From Larus michahellis (lineage: Eukaryota > Chordata > Aves > Charadriiformes > Laridae): a DNA stretch of 64,000 nt. Positions 15,701-24,220 of the stretch are shown one piece after another. The number at the start of each line of letters is the position of its first letter. Within the stretch, counting starts at the first letter, position 1. The stretch lies in the NCBI RefSeq assembly GCF_964199755.1, contig NC_133930.1, forward strand, positions 35,018,652-35,082,651. The letters run 5' to 3'. The notes beneath the pieces are model-generated. The model worked only from the letters and a program-made list of their open reading frames with translations. It was not told the DNA's origin and searched no databases. The position numbers were made by a program, and so were the translations under genes.

Positions 15701-15885
15701 TAGAAAAAAAGGCTAAGTTAAATTGACTTACACAAAATTGCCACAACTGAAATGTGTCCCTCTTCATAGTGAGGAAAAAGGATGACTTTTGGAATGAATA
15801 TTGTATTGTATAGCCAGACAAAGATAATAAGGCCCATGCAGCACCAACCCTGGGGGTCAACCACAAAGTGAATTCGTCGTCCCAT
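667..15885 (-). CDS. ZDHHC21: ZDHHC21 palmitoyltransferase, coding span, 3' end off the window
   Basis: Zinc-finger DHHC S-acyltransferase: it transfers palmitate from palmitoyl-CoA to protein cysteines. Family members are polytopic proteins of the Golgi and plasma membrane. Known DHHC21 substrates include eNOS and the kinases Fyn and Lck. Five coding exons join in phase (15885-15732, 14919-14821, 12074-11963, 10380-10242, 783-667) and give residues 1-207 of about 265. Visible are two N-terminal membrane segments (about 16-36 and 46-68), the DPG motif (71-73), the Cys/His zinc region (C92, C95, H105, C106, C109, H111, C112), the active-site DHHC (117-120, C120 matching the human position), and membrane segments at about 128-152 and 180-205. 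The start is the first ATG of the first coding exon and gives [11 protein letters not shown], close to mammalian DHHC21. The TTxE motif and C-terminus lie off the left edge. Introns are 0.8-9.5 kb. Confidence 0.94.
784..10241 (-). other. ZDHHC21: ZDHHC21 intron 4 (9.5 kb)
   Basis: A long AT-rich intron between the DHHC exon and the fourth membrane-segment exon. It contains a 5'-truncated CR1 LINE at about 6,650-7,251, short A-rich runs (for example 1,764-1,810) and a short TTCC repeat near 2,737. The other open reading frames here are short, lack homology that I recognise, and look like chance. Confidence 0.8.
6650..7251 (+). mobile_element. CR1 LINE fragment, 5'-truncated, sense
   Basis: The translation contains the C-terminal CR1 reverse-transcriptase signature ([11 protein letters not shown], then [20 protein letters not shown]). 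The usual CR1 3' untranslated region follows (GGTTGCCCAGAGAGGTGGT, then CCCTTCCAACCCAAACTGTT). The element ends in two copies of the ATTCTATG-type octamer at about 7,234-7,251. The reading frame is broken by stops and small indels, so this is a dead copy. The 5' limit is approximate. It lies inside ZDHHC21 intron 4, opposite in strand to the gene. Confidence 0.92.
10242..10380 (-). CDS. ZDHHC21: ZDHHC21 coding exon 4 (post-DHHC, third membrane segment)
   Basis: Codes aa 123-168. It begins [20 protein letters not shown], which directly follows the DHHC-CPW motif in this family, and ends with PLKKENW. The first G completes the Trp codon split from exon 3. The acceptor is TCTGCAG|GATT and the donor is CTGG|GTAAGA. 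At 139 nt (1 + 46 codons) the phase is consistent on both sides. Confidence 0.96.
11963..12074 (-). CDS. ZDHHC21: ZDHHC21 coding exon 3 (catalytic DHHC-CRD)
   Basis: Carries the whole cysteine-rich domain: [19 protein letters not shown], then MDHHCPW, with the catalytic Cys at aa 120. It is 112 nt (2 + 36 codons + 2) with acceptor CACCTAG|AAC and donor CCATG|GTAAGA. All zinc-binding Cys/His residues and the DHHC tetrad are intact, so the enzyme should be active. Confidence 0.97.
14821..14919 (-). CDS. ZDHHC21: ZDHHC21 coding exon 2 (second membrane segment, DPG motif)
   Basis: Codes [20 protein letters not shown] and then [12 protein letters not shown], that is, the second membrane segment followed by the DPG motif conserved in DHHC enzymes. 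It is 99 nt (2 + 32 codons + 1), with acceptor TTCCAG|GTTA and donor ACAG|GTACAT. The split codons give Cys at the 5' side and Glu at the 3' side. Confidence 0.93.
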
Positions 15886-15935
15886 TGAACACAAACAGTT
15901 AACAATCTGTCACGACCCAGGAAGAAAGGATGATC
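15732..15935 (-). CDS. ZDHHC21: ZDHHC21 first coding exon (start codon at 15885)
   Basis: The acceptor CTCTCTAG|GATC at 15936 opens the exon. About 50 nt of 5' UTR precede the ATG at 15885-15883, and coding runs to 15732 (donor TTGT|GTAAGT). It codes 51 residues from [18 protein letters not shown] through FPHYEEGH. No other ATG lies in the leader part of this exon. Confidence 0.93.
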
Positions 15936-18900
15936 CTAGAGAGACAAATAAATAATAATAATAAAAGAGTAAATTAACTGTCCTACTGGGTTCCACATAC
16001 ATTAAAACACCAAAAAAAAGCAGTCAGCTATTGACTTACGGAATTACATGAAAATTTACAGACATTTCACATACACTGCTCAAGTACCAGGAAGGGAACT
16101 ATTTTATGATTTCATTAGTAAGTTATATCTCACTAAAAAGTATCATTTATCATCAAGATGCAAGTAAAACTTCTAAGGGAAAACTTTTGAGTAATAGGTA
16201 AAGCAAGCACTGCAAGCCAGCTGGTGGCCACAAAGGATATAAACACTGAAGAAAAGTCTTCCATCAAAATAAAACGGTTGCAAAGCAAACAGGAAATACA
16301 GAGAATGATTTACTTTATACAAGGATTCATCCCACCTACCTATTGTAGTCTCCCAATTATGTGTCAAGATTTTTTAAAAGCTTGTATGCTAAAATAGTCA
16401 CAAGCTCCCCTAGGAATCTGTCATTTTTCCCTGCTTAAAAAAATCTCCTTTGTGGCATTTATAGCAAAGCAATAGAGAAAGGAACCACAGTTCCCTAACA
16501 TCTTTCATGTAGATCATTAAGGGGTATCATACAACAGTAAGCTTTCTCACTATTACTCACACTTAAAACATCAAGGTTTCCATTCTGACAGTTCAGCGTG
16601 CTGGGTTCTTCTTTGTTTTAGATTGAAAAGACCCTACCAAGTCCTACAGTATGAACTTCAGAGCTTCACAAACCAATCTTCACAAAAACACATCGCTAAA
16701 TCATAAGCACTATTCAGCAGAACCTTTAAGGGAAGGATTACTACTGTTACATTTTTTGTCGGGTTGCCTCCATACACATGTCTTAATATTGCAACACACA
16801 CACAGATCCCAAGCTACTCTCCTATCCATTAGTTTCCTTGATTTCTGGGCTTCAGGGAACTTGTCCATTTCAGATGGATTTCTTTCCGTTCCTTTCAGCT
16901 TCTAGTTGTTCCATTGAAATTTCATCTTGTTTATCAGTCAGACTTCGCTGTTTCCAGGGGTTTTGCCTACTTGTTTCAATTTTATCTATCCTCACTTGCA
17001 TTCACAATTTCTCTGCTTATTATCATTCACAGATTTCATTAACGTATCTTTCTTTTTCTGGATCTCTAATCGGAATCAGACTCAAATGAACTATCTGACA
17101 TTTTCCACACTTATCCTATTTATCATAACCCTTTGTTTGCTGCCTTCTAGTATAATAGTGTTCCCGTTCAAGTATAGCAGAGTACTGTGCTTACTTTTAT
17201 CTGAAAAATTCATCAAACTTGCTAATACTTGTTTTATAAGCCCACGTTGCATACTGAATACAGCTACTGCAACCTTAAAACTGTTTTTAAGTTCATAATC
17301 ATAAAAACTACTTAGGCCAATATTTACTAGTCTTTTTAAATTTTACTGTATGTAGCATGCATGCACTGAAGTCTGTTGTTTACATGGTATTAATATACTA
17401 CACACATATGTTCAGTCTCTAGACATATAAACGATGTAATATTATACTCCTGAATCTGCCCCTTCTTAATGTGCCTCTGTTGAAAGTTAGCTTTGGCCAC
17501 CAGCAGGTTTAGAACTGCTGTTATATATATATATACACTAAACAGTATATATCATGCTAAGCGTGCACTGATGGAGGCTCTGCCTCAACAAGCAGAGAAG
17601 CTGAGGGAGAAGGTGAGCACACTGTACAACATCAGGGATGCTGAAAAGGAGATGGACCACATCCCCTCCAAGACCCTGCAGCCACAGGAACCTGAAGCCC
17701 CACTGCACCAAGGAGAAGGGGGCAGAGCCTTAGCTTGTCAGGCTGGGCATGGAGGTGTGGAATCTAGCGACGCCTGGGAGCTTGTGAGCTCTGGCACCAG
17801 GAGGACAGTTCCTGCTCCACTTGCAGTTCCAATCTACAGAGCAGGTTCTGAGCCTTGGCAGCACGCAAAGACAGGGAGCTCTGTCCAGTGAAGCCTCTGA
17901 GGTGGCTGTGCCGGAGTCCTGTGGCAGTGCAGGCAGGACAGGGTGGGAAACTCCCTGCTGCTGGGACAGAGACACCTCTGCCAGCCCAACCTGGCATCTG
18001 GCAAGGTTTGATGCTTGCCAGGGGCTTGGGTCCTGGATACTATGGACAGGCTATTGCTGAGGCTGGTAGTAGTCTGGCCCTCAGGCTATTACCCTCAAAT
18101 GCTCTTCCATATGGGCACCACAGACATAGCTAGGGTAGACTGAAAGCATATCAAGCATGACTACATGGAGTGTGAGGGCCAGGGCCTGGGGACCAGGTGG
18201 TGTGTCCTTCATCCTACTGCTAAAGGGGAAGGACTTGAGGAGGAGGAGATGCATCCTGCAGACCAACAAGTAGTTGGCCAGCTTGTGTCAAAAGCTGGGA
18301 CTCAGCTTTTACATCCAAAGGACCTTCTCTGAGGGTCAAGAACTACGGGAAAAGAGGGACAGGGTCCACCTGACACTATGTGGGGTACAAATATCATTGG
18401 CAACAGGCTAGTTAATCTGCTAAGGGAAGTCTTAGACTAGGAATGATGAGAGAGGGAGGTGATGACCTACGATCCAGTCAGGAAGCAGTGGTCAGGGTTT
18501 CCAAGCAAAGGATGCACAAGATGCGGAAAATAGAGATCTTATAATCAATATAACAGAGATGAAGTGGAGCCACATCCAGTGTGTGCACACACTTGATCCA
18601 GAAACACCGCCTGGGTGTACTAGGATGTGGTTAGGAAAGTGGAAGCTCACCTACAGTTGAATCTAGCGAGGGATACAACGGTCAAAAGGAAAAGCTTGTA
18701 CAGGTACACAAGCAGCGTAAGGAAGACTAGGGGAAATGTGGACCTGCTGCTGAATGGGGTGGTGAAAGGATACAAAAAGGTCAAAGTGCTTTCTTCACCT
18801 TGCTCTTTACGGGTAAAAACTGCTTTCTGGAATCCCAGGCCACTGAGACCAGTGGAAAAGTGTGGGGCAAGGAAGACCTCCTTTGAGTGAGGGAGGATCA

Positions 18901-19637
18901 GATTAAGAAACCTTTAAACAACTGGACATAACACTTCCATGGGACCTGAGGAGATGCCACCATGAGTGCTGAGAGAGCTGGTCCTGTCATTGTGAGGCCA
19001 CTCTCAATTATGTTTCAAAGTTTTAAGCTTATGGGTGAAGTTACAAAGGACTGAAGAAATCAAGCGTCAACCCTGTTTTTAAGGGCAGGAAGGAGGACCC
19101 AGGCAACTAAAGGCCTGTTAGCCTCACCCTGATCCCTAGGAAGGTGGAGCAAATAATCCTGGAAACCTGTTTCCAAACACATGAAGCACAAGAAGATGAC
19201 TGGAAGTAGTTAGCGTGGGTTTACATAGGGGAAATCATGCAGACTGACAGAAATAGAGAGGCCAAAAAAACTAGAGACAGCTAGAAACAATGCTGACTGC
19301 TAAGGAATCCATCTGTTTTCCATCTTACCAAAGCAGCCGAGATTCTATGACTTCACAGCATTTCCTCAGAAGAGGAAATAACAGCTCAACAAACAAAAAA
19401 AAGAGAGGTGTAAGTAGTGAAATACTTGTTTCCGAGTGACCTACCAAGTATAACGTGTGAGCAACAAGCAGTGAGAGAGATCTGGAGAAAACAGTAAGAA
19501 TGCCTATAATGGAAATATATCCCAAATTTTTATAACTCAATGACTAACTTTTGCCTGCATGACATTATTCACTTTCATAATCACAAAACCAAACCAAACC
19601 AAAACCAAACACACATACACCTGCCTCAAACCCATAC
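15936..19637 (-). other. ZDHHC21: ZDHHC21 intron within the 5' region (3.7 kb)
   Basis: Separates the leader exon at 19,638-19,734 from the first coding exon. Almost half of it (about 17,560-19,270) is a degraded CR1-type LINE, which explains the cluster of GC-richer overlapping open frames there. A short TA microsatellite lies at about 17,521-17,534. Nothing else was recognised. Confidence 0.7.
17560..19270 (+). mobile_element. Degraded CR1-type LINE (ORF1 plus start of ORF2/RT)
   Basis: In + orientation the segment resembles the 5' and middle part of avian CR1 LINEs. An acidic, coiled-coil-like stretch at about 17,570-17,700 is followed at about 18,090-18,390 by a decayed ORF1 esterase-like region (FHMGTTDIARVD, where intact copies have HVGTNDVAR). 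At about 18,900-19,240 come remnants of the RT N-terminal part (residues resembling MGPDEI, DPGNYRPVSLT and IMEQILLE). Stops and frameshifts are frequent throughout, so it is an old, inactive copy. Its 3' part, with the octamer tail, is missing. The ends are approximate. Confidence 0.7.
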
Positions 19638-19734
19638 CTTTGATGGCAAGTTTCACAATTAAGTTAGAACTCTGCAAAACAAGGACCCATTCTCAAGAAA
19701 GGGAGACTTTTCATCATCATCTTCTGTAACGTTT
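19638..19734 (-). other. ZDHHC21: ZDHHC21 non-coding leader exon (predicted)
   Basis: A 97-nt segment with a strong acceptor (TCTCTTTCAG|AAAC) and a strong donor (CAAAG|GTATGG) on the minus strand. It lies between the CpG-island promoter and the first coding exon. It has no open frame that could join the coding exons, so I read it as a 5' UTR exon. Three overlapping in-frame ATGs start a short upstream ORF. The prediction rests on splice-site quality and position only. Confidence 0.55.
19664..19720 (-). promoter_or_regulatory. Upstream ORF in the ZDHHC21 leader (18 codons)
   Basis: Inside the predicted leader exon, ATG-ATG-ATG at 19720-19712 opens a frame of 18 codons that ends with TAA at 19666-19664, before the donor. 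If the exon is included in mRNA, this uORF would lie upstream of the main start and could dampen its translation. The initiation context of the first ATG (GAAG before it) has an A or G at -3, which is favourable. Confidence 0.45.
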
Positions 19735-22649
19735 CTGAAAGAGACAGAAAACAGTGTGATACTCAAACAATCACCATCACTGGTTTGAAAGGCAGCATAT
19801 AATAGATTACCTTCTATTCTGTTCTTAACACCTCACCTCACTAAGCAGAGTTTCCTTTCAAGCTATTCAGAGAGACGCACAGATCCTTTGCCAACCCAGC
19901 CCAAATCACAACACCATGTCTGAAATGACATGCTGATTCTAAATAGTGTTCCTCAAATTTCAGTTCTAGGAACTGGATTTTAATACAGATTTAACAATTT
20001 TAAAATTTTTTGTAGATGTTACAATTTTACAGTTTTAATATAGATTTAAAAGGATCGGAGCGGTCAGAGAAAGGTCTAAAAACTGCACTACTGCTACTAT
20101 ACTTTAGTTACTTTAAATTGTGACACATTTGCTTCCTGCATGCCTATTATAATGAGCAATTAAGTTTTATATTTTTCATTATACTTTTGTGAGCAGTACT
20201 GCATAAACAATGTCAATACATTGACTTCCTCCAGCAAAGTGAGCTTTCTCCCCTCTCCCTTTTGGTTTGTGTACCATACATAAATATGTAAGGGGTGGGG
20301 GGTGAGGAAATAATGAAAACCTAACCTGCACATTGTGATGATTAAGTAGGAAGTACCAGATTCCAATTTAACTCACAGACAACGTGAATTTATAGTCTTC
20401 TCTTTTTAAACATGCCTTAAAACCCCTCTATATTTACTCTTTCAAATACAAGGAAGAATGATCTCAAATAATTCTGTTCTTTAGGATACATCATTTCTGA
20501 CAAGAATAACTACAATACGTAGATGAAAAAAGTCTATGAGCAGGTTTACAACAAATCAGTTGAAAAAAACACTTTAGTGATTTATATCCATATACACTCA
20601 GTATTCATACACGCAATGGCTAAAATTTTCCAATGAAATAACTTAGGATAAACTATCCTAATGTTGGAGGTTTAGTGGGTTTCTTCCCTCTTACCCTAAC
20701 TTATAGCCATTTTTTCTAAATAAACATCTCAAACACAAAGCATTTGAGAGCAAGCAGTAGCTGTGGCTGTGAAAAGCTTCAGATTTACCAAAACACGACT
20801 GACTCTTTCCTATATGATCAAGAATTGCTCTTGCCTTTCCAAAAGATACTTTTACTACGGGATGAGTGGACAGCATTTTTTCCTAACCCTTTTCAATTCA
20901 ATTGATGGTATCCCCAATTGATTGAACCCCCCAATTCAATTAATGGTATCATAAGCTCAGTATTTGTCACCTCCAATATGACTTCTGATGTGACATCCAC
21001 TGAATAACGAGACCACAGAATGAGTTAGGCAGGAAGAAAGTCAATTCCGAGAAATGAGAAAGCTGTGCAATAACCAGAAATGTTAGCATGAAATAAAGAT
21101 TGGATTAATAGGCTCATTTGAATGCAAACTTCAAAAAAAGTATACAATTTTGCACCAAGACTGTCCCATCTGTTTCATAAAGAAACCCAATACAAGCACT
21201 ACTCAGTTTCTCATCCTAAGAAGCATGACAACCAGCTCTGGTGACATCCTGCTCCTTGCACTTTTACAGCTGTTGCATTGATACGTAACTAGAAACCAAG
21301 ATCCTATACATTCTGCCTCAATTTAGCCCTGGACTTCTACTTTAGTAAAAAAAGTTAAGACTGTGAAATCTGACTTCCAGAACTTTTTTCACAAACACTT
21401 AAATGAATCCAGAATGACAGAGATCAATAATTCACAATATTGTTCACTGTGAAACACAGTTTTAAGACCCCACACAAACTGAACAATTCTATGCTCCATA
21501 AAATACACTTCTAGAATCAGGAAAACACCACTTTCTAAAAAGGCTGTATTCTAAGCAATTCAAGCAGAAAAAGGAACAGGGAGTAGAAACACGAGAGATA
21601 CACTTGCTGTAATTTTTGTGCCAGCTAGGGCAAGGCCATAACAATCAACAGCCCCCACCAATTTGTGGATCCAGCTCTGGTTTTAGATCTATGACTTTCT
21701 GAAATCTTAAGAATTACTGCCAAAAATTACTGATATAAAACTAAAACAACACTTGGCCTGAAAAAAAAAAAGTGGACTTGAATCAATCAACTACATTTTA
21801 AAGAAGTCACTTACGTGATGTTATCAAGTGTCAGAACAGAATCACCATTTTGCCTTTTGCAACTCTTCCATTTAACAAAACTAGTATCTGAATAAACAGT
21901 TAATACAAGCAGCAACATATTTTTGCCATGACAAAACCCCATGTACCCAGCATTGCACAAAAGACAGCTGTCAGTAGAGACCTTGGCACTACACAGTTGT
22001 TAGGTGGCTGTTGACAGGTTGGTTAAGGTAGGCAAGGCATTCCCACCCATTTCTTTTTTATAGATAGGATGTCGCAAGGCATACCTGTAAACATGTACTG
22101 CATTCATGAAAGATGCCATATGGGCTTGGACTGGGAGGTGGCTTTACATTAACGTATACACACAATATCCTCATTGATCACAAATCCATGAAAACTATCT
22201 TCACCTCCCGCTGACCAAACAGCCACTTGCAGACAGATAATGTTAACTTAAGCACATCACTGGATCCTCAGAGCGAAGGGCACAAAGAGCTACAATTTCA
22301 CTTTACTAACTGCTGGAGGTGGAAAATGAAAGCGTGAAGCGAAGAAAGCTCAGGGGACATTGTACTTCCTTGTGCTGCGCTGCTGGAGCACGCAGCCAGC
22401 AAAACCCACGCACGCCTTCCACGACCACCTCCCGGCAGCAAGCGCCCTCCTCACCCCGCAGCGAGAAAGGCAGCCTTGCGGGGCTTCGTGAAAATCACAA
22501 CAGCATTTCTTTATTTTGCAGATAAGGACATACTCACGAAATCAGAATTCTAAGGATTCCACCCCACCCCCCAACTCTCTACACAGCAAGTAGCATTCCT
22601 GAAGTTAAAGTTAAGAGGAAAGCGGTACACCCAAGACTGGTAACGCCGT
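19735..22649 (-). other. ZDHHC21: ZDHHC21 first intron region
   Basis: AT-rich sequence between the leader exon and the CpG island. Apart from the CAATTCAATT direct repeat at 20,894-20,950 I recognise no gene, repeat family or RNA. GC content rises from about 22,300 towards the CpG island. Confidence 0.5.
20894..20950. repeat. 19-bp direct repeat with inverted middle
   Basis: CAATTCAATTGATGGTATC (20,894-20,912) recurs with one change at 20,932-20,950. The spacer contains CAATTGATTGAA, which is complementary to the shared core, so the block can also fold on itself. It appears to be a local duplication and no function is inferred. Confidence 0.7.
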
Positions 22650-23197
22650 ATAACACGGGCACAGCTGACGTCCGAGACGGGCGATGCGGAGGCCCCTAGC
22701 GCACCGCCCTGCCCCGGGCCATGCCCGAGCGCGCCCGGCGGGGCAGCCGGCGCTCCCCACCCTGCCGCCGCACCAAGACCGGCAGCGGCCTCCCCTCTCC
22801 TATGGACCCCCCCACCCCCCCCCGCCTCAAGAGCGGGTCTGAGCCCTGGGGTCCCGGGGCGGCCTGCCTGACGCTGCTCCCCTCACGCCGGCGGCCTCCA
22901 TCCCCCCCCCAACCCGGGGCACGAGGCGGAACCAACCGTTGGGCGAGGCCGGGAGGAGAAGGGGAGGGGGGGGAGGAAAGAGGAGGGGGACCACGGTCAC
23001 GCGCCCCGCGCTCCCCCGTTCTCCATAGCAACCGCGCGGGCCGCCCCGGCCGCACGCGCGCAACCCCTGCCGCTGCCGCCGCCGGAGGCGCGCACGCGCG
23101 CTGGCCGCGGGGCGGGGCCGGCGGCTGTGAGGGAGGGCGGTGGCGCACGGTCCCATCGCCGCCGCCCCTCCCGGGAACCGGTGTCGCCTCGCCCTCA

Positions 23198-23236
23198 CCT
23201 CGCCTCGCCTCGCCTCGCCTTGCCTTGCCTCGCCTC
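23198..23236. repeat. (CGCCT)n pentanucleotide microsatellite in the CpG island
   Basis: About seven tandem CGCCT/TGCCT units with two T-for-C variants lie within the promoter island. Such GC-rich pentamers can vary in length between individuals. It sits just downstream, in the direction of ZDHHC21 transcription, of a good candidate exon-1 donor at 23,252. Confidence 0.85.
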
Positions 23237-23252
23237 CTACTGATAGACTCAC

Positions 23253-23450
23253 CCGCCTGTGGGGTGTCTGCGCCTTGCCCTCCCCGCGGAGGCGGGAGGA
23301 GCCGCGTGGGAGCGGCGGCCTACCCTCCCCGGCGGTCGGGAAACCTTTTTGCCCAACCCGCCTCTGAGCTTGCAGGCGTTTTTGTTTCGGTGCTGGAGCC
23401 CACTGGCGCGGGCCCGTTCCCGTTCTCAAGATGAGTCTTTCTTTGTCCTC
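23253..23450 (-). other. ZDHHC21: Candidate ZDHHC21 first exon (donor at 23252)
   Basis: On the minus strand the sequence GGCGG|GTGAGTC gives a near-consensus donor at 23,252/23,251. Other, weaker donors in the island include CGAG|GTGAGGG near 23,198 and a GTGAGG near 22,872. The transcription start is unknown, so the 5' limit is only the edge of the island. Confidence 0.28.
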
Positions 23451-23599
23451 CATCTCTGTGGTGTCCCTCTGCTATTCCCGACAAAACATAAGCGCAGCAG
23501 GCAAGGCCTCTGCCCTGGTCTCCAGGTTCCCAGTAGGAGAATCCCATTTCCACACTATTGTGCTAGTTGGTCTTCATGGTATGAAATTGTATGAACTTT

Positions 23600-24220
23600 C
23601 ATAATGTGAAATCGTATTGGCCTTCTTAAGATATATATATATTCTAGCTTGTTTACTGCATAATCATGGTTAAGTCAGCTTAACTGAAGGGCAGCAGCTC
23701 ACTGGAAGGAGAACCGATCATGCACACTGGGTAAATGATCCCACTTCTGGGACAATAGTGGGACAGCCCCTACCTTCAAGATAAGGATCTTTTGTTTCTT
23801 GGAAGATTAAAGCCACCCACGAGCAAGAAAGGATACCCCTGGACTGCCAAGATAATGCCAGCATCCCAGCCCTTCCAACACCTCTGTGAAACCCTCTCGT
23901 TATCTGGCATCTTAGATAAGTAGTTAGCAAGACCAACTCCAGGGATGCGTAGATCAAGAAAGACGCAGATGGAGCCACAGAATTATAGTTGCTTTTCAAA
24001 ATAGTAGTACGTGTGTGTTAAGTAGTGCGTAGTCAAATCATGTTGTATCTGAATGCTTGAAAGGTGTAAGAACCATGTATAAAACCACGTTCGGTGTGAC
24101 CCAGTTTGAATGGGGCGCCTCACGTGCATGAATGAATAATTACTCTTGTAATTCTATACTTTTCATCCTAGCCTCTCTTCTCAGTCAGCCCAGGCCAGTT
24201 GTGAAATTTTTGTGACGCTT
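23600..24220 (+). mobile_element. LTR-like element, possibly a solo LTR
   Basis: The segment has the order expected of a retroviral LTR in + orientation. A roughly 450-bp U3-like part is followed by TATAAAA at 24,078-24,084, a short GC-containing R-like part, and an AATAAT poly(A)-type signal at 24,135-24,140. A pyrimidine-rich U5-like part then ends near a TGTGAAATTTTTGTGAC stretch. I saw no gag/pol/env frames around it. The boundaries and target-site duplication are not resolved, and the family is not identified. Confidence 0.38.

Larger units (their letters stand above)
22650..23450 (-). promoter_or_regulatory. ZDHHC21: CpG island, probable ZDHHC21 promoter
   Basis: About 800 bp of very GC-rich, CpG-dense sequence in an AT-rich setting, at the 5' end of the minus-strand ZDHHC21 gene. 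It contains an SP1-type box (GGGGCGGGGC, 23,109-23,118), a CRE-like TGACGTC (22,666-22,672), many GCGCGC steps and no TATA box. This is typical of a housekeeping promoter with dispersed starts. The long open frames on both strands here (for example 237 codons at 22,721-23,434) come from GC-rich composition, which lacks stops, and are not genes. Confidence 0.82.

Noticed and set aside
17493-18269. Several overlapping frames of 60-130 codons as possible novel genes
   Set aside because: They are fragments and shadows of the degraded CR1-type LINE.
22721-23434. 237-codon plus-strand and 208-codon minus-strand open frames
   Set aside because: They lie in the CpG island. Extreme GC content removes stop codons, and the translations are low-complexity Pro/Arg/Gly-rich without any family motif.
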